Below are positions 22,781 through 31,074 of a stretch of DNA of 64,000 nucleotides, in pieces. A program made the translations under genes and the position numbers. Below the pieces are notes generated by a model, which had not been told where the DNA came from, made no database searches, and worked only from the letters and a program-made list of their open reading frames with translations. The stretch lies in the NCBI GenBank assembly GCA_964599375.1, contig CAZREW010000009.1, positions 50,225 through 114,224 on the forward strand, given 5' to 3'. Positions within the stretch are counted from its first letter, which is position 1. Each line of letters begins with the position of its first letter. The DNA is from JAUWCL01 sp964599375 (lineage in GTDB: Bacteria; Krumholzibacteriota; Krumholzibacteriia; Krumholzibacteriales; Krumholzibacteriaceae).

Positions 22781-24778
22781 CTATTCCTGGTCGTCCCTGA
22801 CTATCTCGACCAGCCTCGGCATGTCGATGCCTAGCTCCCTGAGCCTATCGATCTTCGGCACGCCGTTGCGGGTCCAGCCCCTCTTGTCGTAGGCGGCGTC
22901 GACGACCCTGTTGTACTGGTCCATCCGGTACTCGCGCAGCGCCCTTATCTTCTCCTCGGTCGTCTTTCCTTTCGGGTCGAACCCGGCGAGCTCCTTGAGC
23001 TGCCCGTCGTATCTCTCCGCGCGCGACTCGTACTCTTCGGCGGTCACAGGACCTACGGCCCTGTAGGGGGGCATATCATCCTTGCGCAGGCCGAACCCGA
23101 ACATCCTCGACATAACGCGCTGGAGGTTGTGCACACGTGCCGACTGGGCAAGCATGCCTTCCTCGTCGAGAGGCTGGCCGGTCATGCCCTCGTAGAAGGC
23201 GAAGAAGTCCTCGACGTGCTCGGGGACCTTGGCGGCCACCTGGGGCTCGAAGGTCTTGTTGCTTGACGGGACGATGTCGTTCCAGATCAACTTGCAGAGG
23301 CCGTGAAGCCCGAACCACGTTCTCCAGAGGGGGTAGTAGTATAGCGCCTCTGCCTTGTCCTCGAATGTCGGGATCTGGTTATTGACCATGTCCATGAAGA
23401 TAAGCCAGGCCTCGTCGTGTTGAGGTCCCTTGACCGCCATCGTGTACCCTGCCTGCTGTGCGAGCGATTCCTTGCAGACGTACTCGGAGTACTCGAGACC
23501 CTTGACCTCCATGCCGATATCCTTCAGAAAATCGGCATCAGCGCCAAGCTCACGGATCCATTTCTCCTTCAGATACCTGATCCCCTGGCCTACCTCGATG
23601 CCGAAGCCCTCGCCGGTGGCTATCTCGTGCATGCATTCCATCACCGCGTCGGTGGCTCCGAACCTCAGTTCCTTGCCCCCTGTGTGCTCCGTTGTTATGA
23701 CGCCGGCCTCAAAGGCTTCCATAACGAAAGCCATACAGGTCCCGAATGATATCGTGTCGATTCCGTAAGTGTCGCAGTAGAAATTCCACTCGACGATAAA
23801 GTCGGCGTCGAAGCAGCCCATGTTGGCTCCGGCGGCGGCTGTCTCGTACTCGGGACCGTCGACCATGACCCGGGTGCCCGCGTACGGGCCGGTCTTAAGC
23901 TCGAAGCCGTCGACAGTCTTGGCGCAAGCCATCGAGCAGCCCTTCCAGCAGCCGTCTGGATGGTTCTGGGTGAAATATTTCGCCTTGAGGACCTTCGAGT
24001 TGATGTACTTCGTGTTCTCGTGTGAACCGAACTTGTAGTTATGGACCGGCAGCAGATCATATGCGTCCATGACATCTACGATATTCGCAGTGCCTACCTC
24101 GCGCATCCTGCACTGGTTTTTATCGAGAGTCGCCATCTCGGCGTTGATCCGCATGCCGAAATCGCGGATCATCTTCGGGTTTACGGGATGGTTCATGTCG
24201 TCGACGATCTCGATCGCACCGGTAGGGCAGACGTAGGCGCATGAGGTGCAACCTATGCAGTGAGGATCGACCTCGCCGAAGGGCATCGTCAGGTGACGCT
24301 TGATCCCGCGGCCCGCGAAGTCGAGGATCCTCTCCATGATGAATTCGTCACAGGCGCGTACGCAGTGGGTGCAGAGGATGCATGCTTTCGGATTCTCGTC
24401 GGTCAGTTCGCTGCGGAACTTCTCCTTGTCGGTGGCGCCACATATCGCCGCGATGTCCTGGATCAGAGGTACCTCTGGCCAGCGGCCGAGATACATCTCG
24501 GCCAGGACCTTGCGGTGTTTCTTTACCCGCTCCGACTCGGTGTCGACAGCTATCTCTTCGCGCACGGGAAAGTTGCACGAGGTGACGAGCTTCTTTTTCC
24601 CACGTTGCTCGACCTCGACCATGCAGAGCCTGCATGTCCCCGAAGGTGTGAGGTCCTTGTGGTGGCAGAGGGTAGGCACGGCGACGCCGTTGTCGCGCAG
24701 GGCCTGGAGGAGATAAGAGCCCTCCTGTACGGAGGCCTCGATGCCGTTGATCGTTATCTTTATCTTTCCGGTGGCCAT
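22781..24778 (-). CDS. NuoG N-terminal Fe-S module fused to AOR domains 2 and 3
   Basis: 665 residues with two parts. Residues 1-190 resemble the N-terminal Fe-S part of NuoG/HoxU/HydA: [2Fe-2S] ligands Cys38, 49, 52, 68 (C-x10-C-x2-C-x15-C) and two [4Fe-4S] sites (Cys133/136/139/143 and Cys174/177/180/184); the His-ligated N5 cluster is not visible. Residues ~200-665 are the second and third domains of aldehyde:ferredoxin oxidoreductase: cluster cysteines 277, 281, 285 and 495, GPEYET around Glu310, pterin motif DTYGID (336-341) and VKGPQHDEAW. AOR domain 1 is absent; it is encoded by the preceding gene. GGAGGTGAT precedes the ATG, directly after the upstream stop. The two products must assemble to build the tungstopterin site. 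Confidence 0.9.
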   Translation of the reverse strand: MATGKIKITINGIEASVQEGSYLLQALRDNGVAVPTLCHHKDLTPSGTCRLCMVEVEQRGKKKLVTSCNFPVREEIAVDTESERVKKHRKVLAEMYLGRWPEVPLIQDIAAICGATDKEKFRSELTDENPKACILCTHCVRACDEFIMERILDFAGRGIKRHLTMPFGEVDPHCIGCTSCAYVCPTGAIEIVDDMNHPVNPKMIRDFGMRINAEMATLDKNQCRMREVGTANIVDVMDAYDLLPVHNYKFGSHENTKYINSKVLKAKYFTQNHPDGCWKGCSMACAKTVDGFELKTGPYAGTRVMVDGPEYETAAAGANMGCFDADFIVEWNFYCDTYGIDTISFGTCMAFVMEAFEAGVITTEHTGGKELRFGATDAVMECMHEIATGEGFGIEVGQGIRYLKEKWIRELGADADFLKDIGMEVKGLEYSEYVCKESLAQQAGYTMAVKGPQHDEAWLIFMDMVNNQIPTFEDKAEALYYYPLWRTWFGLHGLCKLIWNDIVPSSNKTFEPQVAAKVPEHVEDFFAFYEGMTGQPLDEEGMLAQSARVHNLQRVMSRMFGFGLRKDDMPPYRAVGPVTAEEYESRAERYDGQLKELAGFDPKGKTTEEKIRALREYRMDQYNRVVDAAYDKRGWTRNGVPKIDRLRELGIDMPRLVEIVRDDQE

Positions 24779-27700
24779 TTATATCACCTCCACAGCATCG
24801 AACTTGCAGACTTCGTAACAGATGCCGCATTTTATGCACTTGTCCGGGGCTATCACGTGGACCTCTTTCTTCTCCCCCGTGATTGCATCAACAGGGCAGT
24901 TCTTGAAGCAGAGCGTGCATCCTGTGCAGTTGTCAGCGCTGATCCGATACTCTATCAGCGCCTTGCACACGCCTGCGCGGCACCTTTTCTCAGATATATG
25001 TTCCTCGTATTCCTCGCGGAAGTAGTTGATCGTGCTGAGGACCGGGTTGGGAGCGGAGCCGCCTAGCTGGCAGAGGCTCGTCTCGAGCACGGTCGCGCAG
25101 AGCTCCTCGAGCCGCTCGATGTCTCCGGCCCGTCCCTCGCCCCTGCAAAGGCCGTTAAGGATATTGCTCATGAGGTGGAGCCCCTCGCGGCACGCGGTGC
25201 ACTTGCCGCACGACTCGTCCATCAGGAAGTCTATGAAATAGCGGGCGACGTCGACCATGCAGGTGTGGTCGTCCATCACTATCATGCCTCCGGAGCCCAT
25301 CATCGAGCCGGCTTCGGTGAGGGAGTCGAAGTCGACCTGCATGTCGAGCTTCGAGGCTGGGAGGCAGCCGCCCGACGGGCCGCCGGTCTGGACCGCCTTG
25401 AACTCCCGTCCGTCCGGGATGCCGCCGCCGACATCCTCAATGATCTCGCGCAGCGTGATTCCCATCGGTACCTCGACCAGCCCGGTGTTGCGTACGTCGC
25501 CGACCAGCGAGAAGACCTTCGTCCCTGAGGAACCGCCCCACGGGCTTTCGCTGACGTCGCCGCTGCCGATCGAGGCGAACCACTTAGCGCCCTTAGATAT
25601 TATCTCGGGGATGTTCGCCCAGGTCTCGACGTTGTTCAGGACTGTCGGCTTGTCGCGGAACCCGTACTCTACGCTGTGCACGTATTTGGCGCGCGGTTCG
25701 CCGGGTTTGCCGGCCATCGAGGCCATCAGGGCGCTCGATTCGCCGCAGACGAACGCGCCCGCGCCACGGTGCACGTGGATGTCGAACGAGAAACCGCCGC
25801 CGAGGATGCCGTCGCCGAGAAGGCCGTAGCCTCTCGCCTGCTCGATCGCCTTCGCGAGCCTTGCCTGGGCGAGCGGGTACTCTTTTCTTATGTATATGTA
25901 GCCCTCGCTGGCTCCGACCGCGAAAGCTCCGATAAGCATTCCCTCGATGACCGAATGAGGGTCGGTCTCGATGATCGAGCGGTCCATGAACGCTCCGGGG
26001 TCGCCCTCGTCCGCGTTGCATACGACGAAGATCTCTTCCTCGCGCTCCTGAGCGGCTTTCCACCCCGATCTCCATTTCACACCGGCGGGGAATCCGCCGC
26101 CCCCGCGCCCGCGTATACCAGAGGCGATCACTTCGTTTATCACATCTTCCTGCTTCATCCCGGCCAGCACCTTGCGCAGCGCCTCGTAACCTCCGCGCGC
26201 TATGTAATGGTCGATGTTCTCGGGATCGATGATACCCTTGTTGCGAAGGGCGATAAGCTGCTGCTTGCTGAAGAACGGGATGTCGATCATCTTGGTGTTT
26301 ATCTCACCTGAGACCGGATTCTTGTAAAGCAGCCTGGCCACCGGTTCGCCGGTCTCGAGAGAATCCACGATATCCCCCAGGTCCTTCTGTTTGACTTTCT
26401 GGTAGAAGATCCCGTCGGGCTGCACGACCACGATAGGGCCGGAGGCGCAGAAGCCGTTACACCCGGTCGCGACGACGGCATAGTCGGACGATATGCCCTT
26501 CTCTTCGAGAGCGCTGACGAGCCCGTCGCGTATGTCGAATCCTTTCGCCGAGACACAGCCGGTGCCTGTGCAGACCATCAGCATCTTCCTGAACGACTCG
26601 TTCGTTTTTTTCTGTTCTTTTGCTATCTTGCCGAGATCGGCCGGGGAGATCTTCGAAGAGCCCTGCGAGGCGGCCTCTTTCGGGGCCTCTTTCTTTCTCT
26701 TTTCTCCGGCCTTCGCCTGCTTGATCAGTTTCTCGACGTCCTTCGATTGGACGTTCCCGAAGACCTCCTCGCCGATCTTCACGACGGGAGCTATCGAGCA
26801 GGCCCCGAGGCAGGCGACCGCCTCAAGGGTATACCTATTGTCTTCGGTCGTATGGCCTGTACCTACACCCAGCACCCGCTCGAACGAGTCGAGTATCTTT
26901 GCCGATCCCTTTACGTGACAGGCGGTCCCCATGCAGACCTGGATCACCGTCTCTCCCTTCGGCTCGAGAGAGAAGGCCTTGTAGAAGGTCGCTATGTGGT
27001 AGAGGTGGGATTTCGGCTTGCCGGTCTTTCTGTTGATCTCGTCGATCGCTGTCTTTGAGATGTGGCGGAAGCGCTCCTGGATGTCCTGCATCATCTCGAT
27101 GACGTACTCTGGATCGTTGTTCCAGCGCTCTATTATCCCGGTTATCTCCGCGACCTCGCCCACGCACTGGACGGGGACCTTCTTCGGCGTGATCATCTTC
27201 GCGACCTTGCTCTCCTCGATCTTCCACGCGGGGGTGACCTGGTTGTTCTTCAGGACGATCGCCTTGATCTTCTTGTCGCGGAATACGGTCCCTATTCCAC
27301 CGCGCCCGGCCTGCTTGATCCTGGGAGCAGCGCGTCTCCAGTCCCAGAACGAGAAGTTGAGTATACCCATGCGGGTGTGCTCGGCGCCGCGCCCGGCCGA
27401 AATGCACGCGATGTTGCGCAGGTCGAGCTCGTCGTCGGCGTACATCTCGGAGAGTTCCTCGGCTATCAGGTGGGAGTCTACGCTCTCGAGCGGCGCCTTC
27501 TCGATCGTGATCCTGCCGGCGACAGCGTCGATTACGACGATCACTTCCTCCATCGCCTTGCCGATGACCATCATCGCGTCGAAGCCTGCGAACTTGAGGA
27601 ACGGCCCGAAGTATCCGCCGACGTTGCAGTCCATCATCGAATGTGTCAGCGGGGATATCGCCGTTGCCAGAGTCTTTCCCGACCCGGGGAATGAAGTGGT

Positions 27701-27985
27701 CCCGCCGAGTGGACCCGACGAGAAACATATGGGGTTCTCGGGGCTGTCCCACTTCGTCCCACCGTCGATCTCCTGGAAGGTCAGCCAGAGGTCGAAGCCT
27801 TTTCCCCCGGTCCAGAGCCTTTTCATCTCCTCGTCTACCGGGTGGATCGATATCTCGCCGGTCCCGACGTCGACGCGAAGCCAGCGGTTCGCGTAACCCC
27901 TGTCCAGAGGCAGTACCTTGAAGTCGAGATTTGCTACAGTCTCGCGCGCGTTCTTCATCTTATCGATATGGTCGGTGGAAGACAT
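24779..27985 (-). CDS. AOR domain 1 fused to NuoE, NuoF and a 2x[4Fe-4S] ferredoxin
   Basis: Start at ATG 27985 (AAGGAGG nine bases upstream). In 1068 residues, in order: AOR N-terminal domain (~27-250; GGKGFDLWLTF, FSSGPLGGTTSFPGSGK, AGRGGIGTVFRDKKIKAIV); NuoE-like thioredoxin-fold [2Fe-2S] site (Cys351/356/392/396); a charged linker; a second [2Fe-2S] thioredoxin-like site (Cys472/477/509/513); NuoF core with GIRGRGGGGFPAGVKW (FMN) and NADEGDPGAFMDR (NADH); a [4Fe-4S] site (SCGKCTAC plus a later Cys); and a C-terminal ferredoxin with two CxxCxxCxxxC motifs. Every expected ligand is present. This is a flavin/NADH-oxidising module welded to half a tungstoenzyme. First gene of a four-gene operon, divergent from the tungstate transporter. 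Confidence 0.9.
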   Translation of the reverse strand: MSSTDHIDKMKNARETVANLDFKVLPLDRGYANRWLRVDVGTGEISIHPVDEEMKRLWTGGKGFDLWLTFQEIDGGTKWDSPENPICFSSGPLGGTTSFPGSGKTLATAISPLTHSMMDCNVGGYFGPFLKFAGFDAMMVIGKAMEEVIVVIDAVAGRITIEKAPLESVDSHLIAEELSEMYADDELDLRNIACISAGRGAEHTRMGILNFSFWDWRRAAPRIKQAGRGGIGTVFRDKKIKAIVLKNNQVTPAWKIEESKVAKMITPKKVPVQCVGEVAEITGIIERWNNDPEYVIEMMQDIQERFRHISKTAIDEINRKTGKPKSHLYHIATFYKAFSLEPKGETVIQVCMGTACHVKGSAKILDSFERVLGVGTGHTTEDNRYTLEAVACLGACSIAPVVKIGEEVFGNVQSKDVEKLIKQAKAGEKRKKEAPKEAASQGSSKISPADLGKIAKEQKKTNESFRKMLMVCTGTGCVSAKGFDIRDGLVSALEEKGISSDYAVVATGCNGFCASGPIVVVQPDGIFYQKVKQKDLGDIVDSLETGEPVARLLYKNPVSGEINTKMIDIPFFSKQQLIALRNKGIIDPENIDHYIARGGYEALRKVLAGMKQEDVINEVIASGIRGRGGGGFPAGVKWRSGWKAAQEREEEIFVVCNADEGDPGAFMDRSIIETDPHSVIEGMLIGAFAVGASEGYIYIRKEYPLAQARLAKAIEQARGYGLLGDGILGGGFSFDIHVHRGAGAFVCGESSALMASMAGKPGEPRAKYVHSVEYGFRDKPTVLNNVETWANIPEIISKGAKWFASIGSGDVSESPWGGSSGTKVFSLVGDVRNTGLVEVPMGITLREIIEDVGGGIPDGREFKAVQTGGPSGGCLPASKLDMQVDFDSLTEAGSMMGSGGMIVMDDHTCMVDVARYFIDFLMDESCGKCTACREGLHLMSNILNGLCRGEGRAGDIERLEELCATVLETSLCQLGGSAPNPVLSTINYFREEYEEHISEKRCRAGVCKALIEYRISADNCTGCTLCFKNCPVDAITGEKKEVHVIAPDKCIKCGICYEVCKFDAVEVI

Positions 27986-28094
27986 TCCGTGAGGCCTCCT
28001 TCGTGTATTGAATCGCAGGTCCAAGGGGTAGAAATATACACCAGATGGGTTCAGATATAAAGCATAAATTATTTTACCCGAGCATTTTACGGCA

Positions 28095-28122
28095 ATCGAT
28101 ATGCGTGGCTGTACATATCCAT
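28095..28122. promoter_or_regulatory. Inverted repeat in the divergent tungsten-island promoter region (ModE-type candidate)
   Basis: ATCGATATG (28095-28103) and CATATCCAT (28114-28122) form a 9-base inverted repeat with one mismatch and a 10-base gap, midway between the AOR operon and wtpA. The GATATG core and spacing recall the TATA-rich half-sites bound by ModE-type regulators; a ModE-like gene lies in the wtp operon. On the minus strand a weak promoter (TTGCCG near 28096-28091, then an AT-rich -10) for the AOR operon starts beside it. Confidence 0.5.
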
Positions 28123-28149
28123 TGACAACCCGTTGTCATTTGATATTTT
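28122..28149 (+). promoter_or_regulatory. Promoter of the wtpABC operon with second palindrome
   Basis: TTGACA (28122-28127), 16-base spacer, TATTTT (28144-28149). A 7-base inverted repeat TGACAAC-CC-GTTGTCA (28123-28138) overlaps the -35 box and spacer, a position where a bound regulator would block polymerase. The ATG of wtpA is 44 bases further on, preceded by GGAGG. Confidence 0.6.
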
Positions 28150-28192
28150 GCAGTAGCAGCAGAAAGATCTCAGGAAATGGAGGATCAAGGTC

Positions 28193-29179
28193 ATGAGAAA
28201 GCCCTTTCCAGGCTTACTGTCAGTGGCCGCGGTCATCACGGGGCTGATGATGATGCAGTCCTGCGGCGGTGGCAAGCGAGCGGAAGGGGGCAGCCGGGAG
28301 ACCCTGATCGTCTTTCACGCGGGAAGCCTGTCGGTGCCGATGAAAAGGATCTCGGAGATCTTCATGGAGGAGAATCCCGGCATCACCGTGCAGCTCGAGG
28401 CGGCGGGAAGCAGGGCGTGCGCGCGAAAGATCTCCGACCTCGGCAGACGTTGCGACGTGATGGCCTCGGCAGACTATGTGGTGATCGACTCTCTTCTGAT
28501 CCCGGATCACGCCACCTGGAACATAAAGTTCGCAAGCAACGAGATGGCTGTAGTCTTCTCGGGACGTTCGAAAAGACGGGACGAGATCGATTCCGGCAAC
28601 TGGTACGATATCCTGCTCGATCCCTCGGTGGCGTTCGGCAGGTCCGATCCGGACGCCGATCCCTGCGGCTACAGGACCGTGATGACGATAAGGCTCGCCG
28701 AGAAGTATTACGGCGAAAGCGGCCTGGCGGAGCGTATGCTCGCCAAGGATAACCGTTTCATGAGGCCGAAGGAGACCGATCTTCTCGCGCTTCTCGAGAC
28801 GGGGACGGTCGACTATATATTCCTCTACAGAAGCGTCGCGCAGCAGCACGGGCTCCCGTTCATGATCCTGCCAGACGAGATAAACCTCAAGGATCCCCGG
28901 TTCACGGAGACTTACGGCAGCGTGAGCGTGGAGATATCGGGAAAAGTGCCCGGAGAGAAGATCGTCAGGAGGGGCGCTCCGATGGTCTACGGGATCACGA
29001 TACCCTCGAATTCTCCCAGCCCTCAGCTGGCGCTGAGATTCGTCGATTTCATCCTCGACTCCGGGAAGGGGATGAAGGTGATGGAGGAGGCCGGCCAGCC
29101 TTCGGTGGTCCCGTCGGAGTCTGATACCTGGGACGAGATACCCACCGCCTTGAAGAAGTACGCGAAGCCGCCCGCCTGA
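28193..29179 (+). CDS. wtpA: Tungstate/molybdate-binding lipoprotein (WtpA-like)
   Basis: 328 residues. Signal ending at a MMQSC lipobox (Cys about residue 23), so lipid-anchored. The core follows the archaeal-type WtpA/ModA group: IVFHAGSLSVPMKRI, QLEAAGSRACARKISDLGRRCDVMASADY, DHATWNIKFASNEMAVVFS and GYRTVMTIRLA. FHAGSL and the SRACARKI segment hold the oxyanion; this group binds tungstate tightly. It heads the wtpABC-modE-mobB-moeA-moaA operon and sits divergent from a predicted tungstoenzyme, which supports W over Mo. Confidence 0.88.
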   Translation: MRKPFPGLLSVAAVITGLMMMQSCGGGKRAEGGSRETLIVFHAGSLSVPMKRISEIFMEENPGITVQLEAAGSRACARKISDLGRRCDVMASADYVVIDSLLIPDHATWNIKFASNEMAVVFSGRSKRRDEIDSGNWYDILLDPSVAFGRSDPDADPCGYRTVMTIRLAEKYYGESGLAERMLAKDNRFMRPKETDLLALLETGTVDYIFLYRSVAQQHGLPFMILPDEINLKDPRFTETYGSVSVEISGKVPGEKIVRRGAPMVYGITIPSNSPSPQLALRFVDFILDSGKGMKVMEEAGQPSVVPSESDTWDEIPTALKKYAKPPA

Positions 29180-29197
29180 CACGGAAGCTGAAAGATC

Positions 29198-29986
29198 ATG
29201 AAAACATCCCGGATAGAACCGATGCATCTCGTATTCGCAGCGCTTGGAGGAACAGTGCTTCTCTTCATAGTCGCGCCGCTCGCGGGGATGTTTCTCCATG
29301 TCGGAAAGGCGGAACTGTCCGAAGCGGCCGCCGACCCGGAAGTCACTTCAAGCGTATGGCTGACACTTGGCGCTTCGATGCTAGCTACTCTGCTCGCATC
29401 ATTTTCCGCGATCCCTTTCGCGTGGCTCCTGGCAAGGAAGGATTTTCCACTCAAGAGGCTGGTCAGCGGTATCATCGACCTTCCGATAGTGATACCGCAT
29501 TCGGCCGCGGGGATAGCACTGCTCGGGATCCTGGCGCCGGGTACAGCGGTCGGCTCGCTCGGCGAGAGGCTAGGTCTGACCTTTGTCGGCGGCGTCGCCG
29601 GCATCATGGTAGCTATGGCCTTTGTCTCGATCCCTTTTCTCGTCAACGCCGCCAGGGACGGGTTCGAGGCTGTGCCGGCAAGACTCGAGCAGGCCGCCCT
29701 CAATCTCGGAGCGTCCCCGCTCAGAGTCTTCTTTTCCGTATCGATGCCGCTCGCGTGGAGGTCGATCGTCTCCGGACTCGTGATGATGTGGGCAAGGGGG
29801 ATGAGCGAGTTCGGGGCTGTCCTGATAATCGCTTATCACCCGATGATAACTCCGGTGCTGATCTACGAACGTTTTGGCGCGTTCGGCCTGAGGTACGCGA
29901 GGCCGGTGACTGTCCTTTTCGTCGCCGTCTGTCTTCTGTTCTTCGTGGCGCTGAGGATGATCGCGGGAAGGCGCAGACATGCCTGA
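29198..29986 (+). CDS. wtpB: Tungstate/molybdate ABC transporter permease (WtpB-like)
   Basis: 262 residues with six transmembrane helices. The EAA loop for ATPase docking is present as RLEQAALNLGASPLRVFFSVSMPLAW, about 60 residues from the C-terminus. Layout matches ModB/WtpB inner-membrane permeases. It lies 18 bases after wtpA and overlaps the ATPase gene by eight bases. Confidence 0.88.
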   Translation: MKTSRIEPMHLVFAALGGTVLLFIVAPLAGMFLHVGKAELSEAAADPEVTSSVWLTLGASMLATLLASFSAIPFAWLLARKDFPLKRLVSGIIDLPIVIPHSAAGIALLGILAPGTAVGSLGERLGLTFVGGVAGIMVAMAFVSIPFLVNAARDGFEAVPARLEQAALNLGASPLRVFFSVSMPLAWRSIVSGLVMMWARGMSEFGAVLIIAYHPMITPVLIYERFGAFGLRYARPVTVLFVAVCLLFFVALRMIAGRRRHA

Positions 29987-31073
29987 TGTCAAGATGTCAG
30001 ATACCCGGGCGATGCTCGATGTGAAAGGGCTATCGAGGAGGCTCGGGGAGTTTTTGATCTCCGAAGTCTCTTTCACGGTCGGCGAGGGGGAATATTTCGT
30101 CCTTCTGGGCGCCTCCGGGACCGGGAAGACGGTGCTTCTCGAGATCCTGACTGGCGTGATCACCCCCGACTCGGGCAGCGTGCTGCTGGCAGGCCGTGAT
30201 ATCACGCGGGAGAGGATACAGAGAAGGAAGATCGGGATGGTATTCCAGGACCAGGCACTTTTCCCGCATATGTCGGTCGGCGGGAACATCGCCTACGGGC
30301 CGGCGTCGTCCGGGATGGGAAGGGCTGATATCAGGGCGCTTGTCTCGAGGATAGCGTTCGAGACGGGGATCGCCCATCTCCTTGGCCGCAGCCCCGCGAC
30401 ACTCTCGGGGGGCGAAGCACAGCGTGCCGCCCTGGCGCGTGCCCTCGCAGCCGGCCCGGACTGCCTCCTGCTCGACGAACCCCTCTCGTCTCTCGACACC
30501 GGCGCGAGGATCGAGATACGCTCGCTTCTGAGGAAGCTCAACCGCGCCGGGATGACGATGGTACACGTCACACACGATTACGAGGAGGCGGCGGCTCTGG
30601 CCACGAAGATCGGGATAATGGAGAACGGGACGGTAGTACAGGTCGGCACGCCGCAGAGCGTACTTTCCAGTCCGGGCACGGAGTTCGTGGCCAGGTTCGT
30701 CGGGATCAGGAACGTCTACAGGGGGAAGCTGAAGAGGAAGACCGACGGGACCATGGTATTCGAGTCCGCCTCGAACCCTTCTTTCAGCCTCGAGACGCTC
30801 AGCGAGGCGGGGGAAGGCGAAGCGACCGCCATGGTGAGAAGCGAGGATGTGACTCTCTCCGCGTTCCGCCCGGACACGAGTGCGAGAAACACATTCTATG
30901 GAACGGTAAGCGAGATCGTCCCAGCGAAAAGGGGGGCCGAGATCACGGTCGAAGCGGGTGAGAGGATAGTCTCGATGGTAACGGAGCGATCCGCCGGATC
31001 GCTCGGCCTGGAGAGGGGAGCCAGGGTATTCGCGTCGATCAAGGCGAGCGCCGTGAGGATCATAGAAGGGTAG
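29979..31073 (+). CDS. wtpC: Tungstate/molybdate ABC transporter ATPase with TOBE domain (WtpC/ModC-like)
   Basis: 364 residues. Walker A GASGTGKT, Q-loop GMVFQDQALFPHM, signature LSGGEAQRAALARAL, Walker B CLLLDEPLSSLD and switch His in VHVTHDYEEA. The last ~110 residues form a TOBE/Mop-like oxyanion-sensing region (RSEDVTLSAF, then NTFYGTVSEIVPAKRGAEITVEAGE), as in WtpC/ModC, which allows inhibition by imported tungstate or molybdate. Energises WtpB. Confidence 0.88.
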   Translation: MPDVKMSDTRAMLDVKGLSRRLGEFLISEVSFTVGEGEYFVLLGASGTGKTVLLEILTGVITPDSGSVLLAGRDITRERIQRRKIGMVFQDQALFPHMSVGGNIAYGPASSGMGRADIRALVSRIAFETGIAHLLGRSPATLSGGEAQRAALARALAAGPDCLLLDEPLSSLDTGARIEIRSLLRKLNRAGMTMVHVTHDYEEAAALATKIGIMENGTVVQVGTPQSVLSSPGTEFVARFVGIRNVYRGKLKRKTDGTMVFESASNPSFSLETLSEAGEGEATAMVRSEDVTLSAFRPDTSARNTFYGTVSEIVPAKRGAEITVEAGERIVSMVTERSAGSLGLERGARVFASIKASAVRIIEG

Positions 31074-31074
31074 C

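Noticed and set aside
27018..27896. 292-codon plus-strand frame antisense to the AOR/Nuo fusion gene
   Set aside because: Composition is a mirror of the coding strand and no domain or ribosome site is seen; several similar shadows occur across 23-28 kb.
22781..27985. Split AOR as a frameshift or misassembly artefact
   Set aside because: Both genes have intact frames, all cluster ligands, and ribosome sites at their starts (GGAGGTGAT and AAGGAGG); the stop/start junction falls between ferredoxin and NuoG modules, not inside AOR. The join is not near the N gap.
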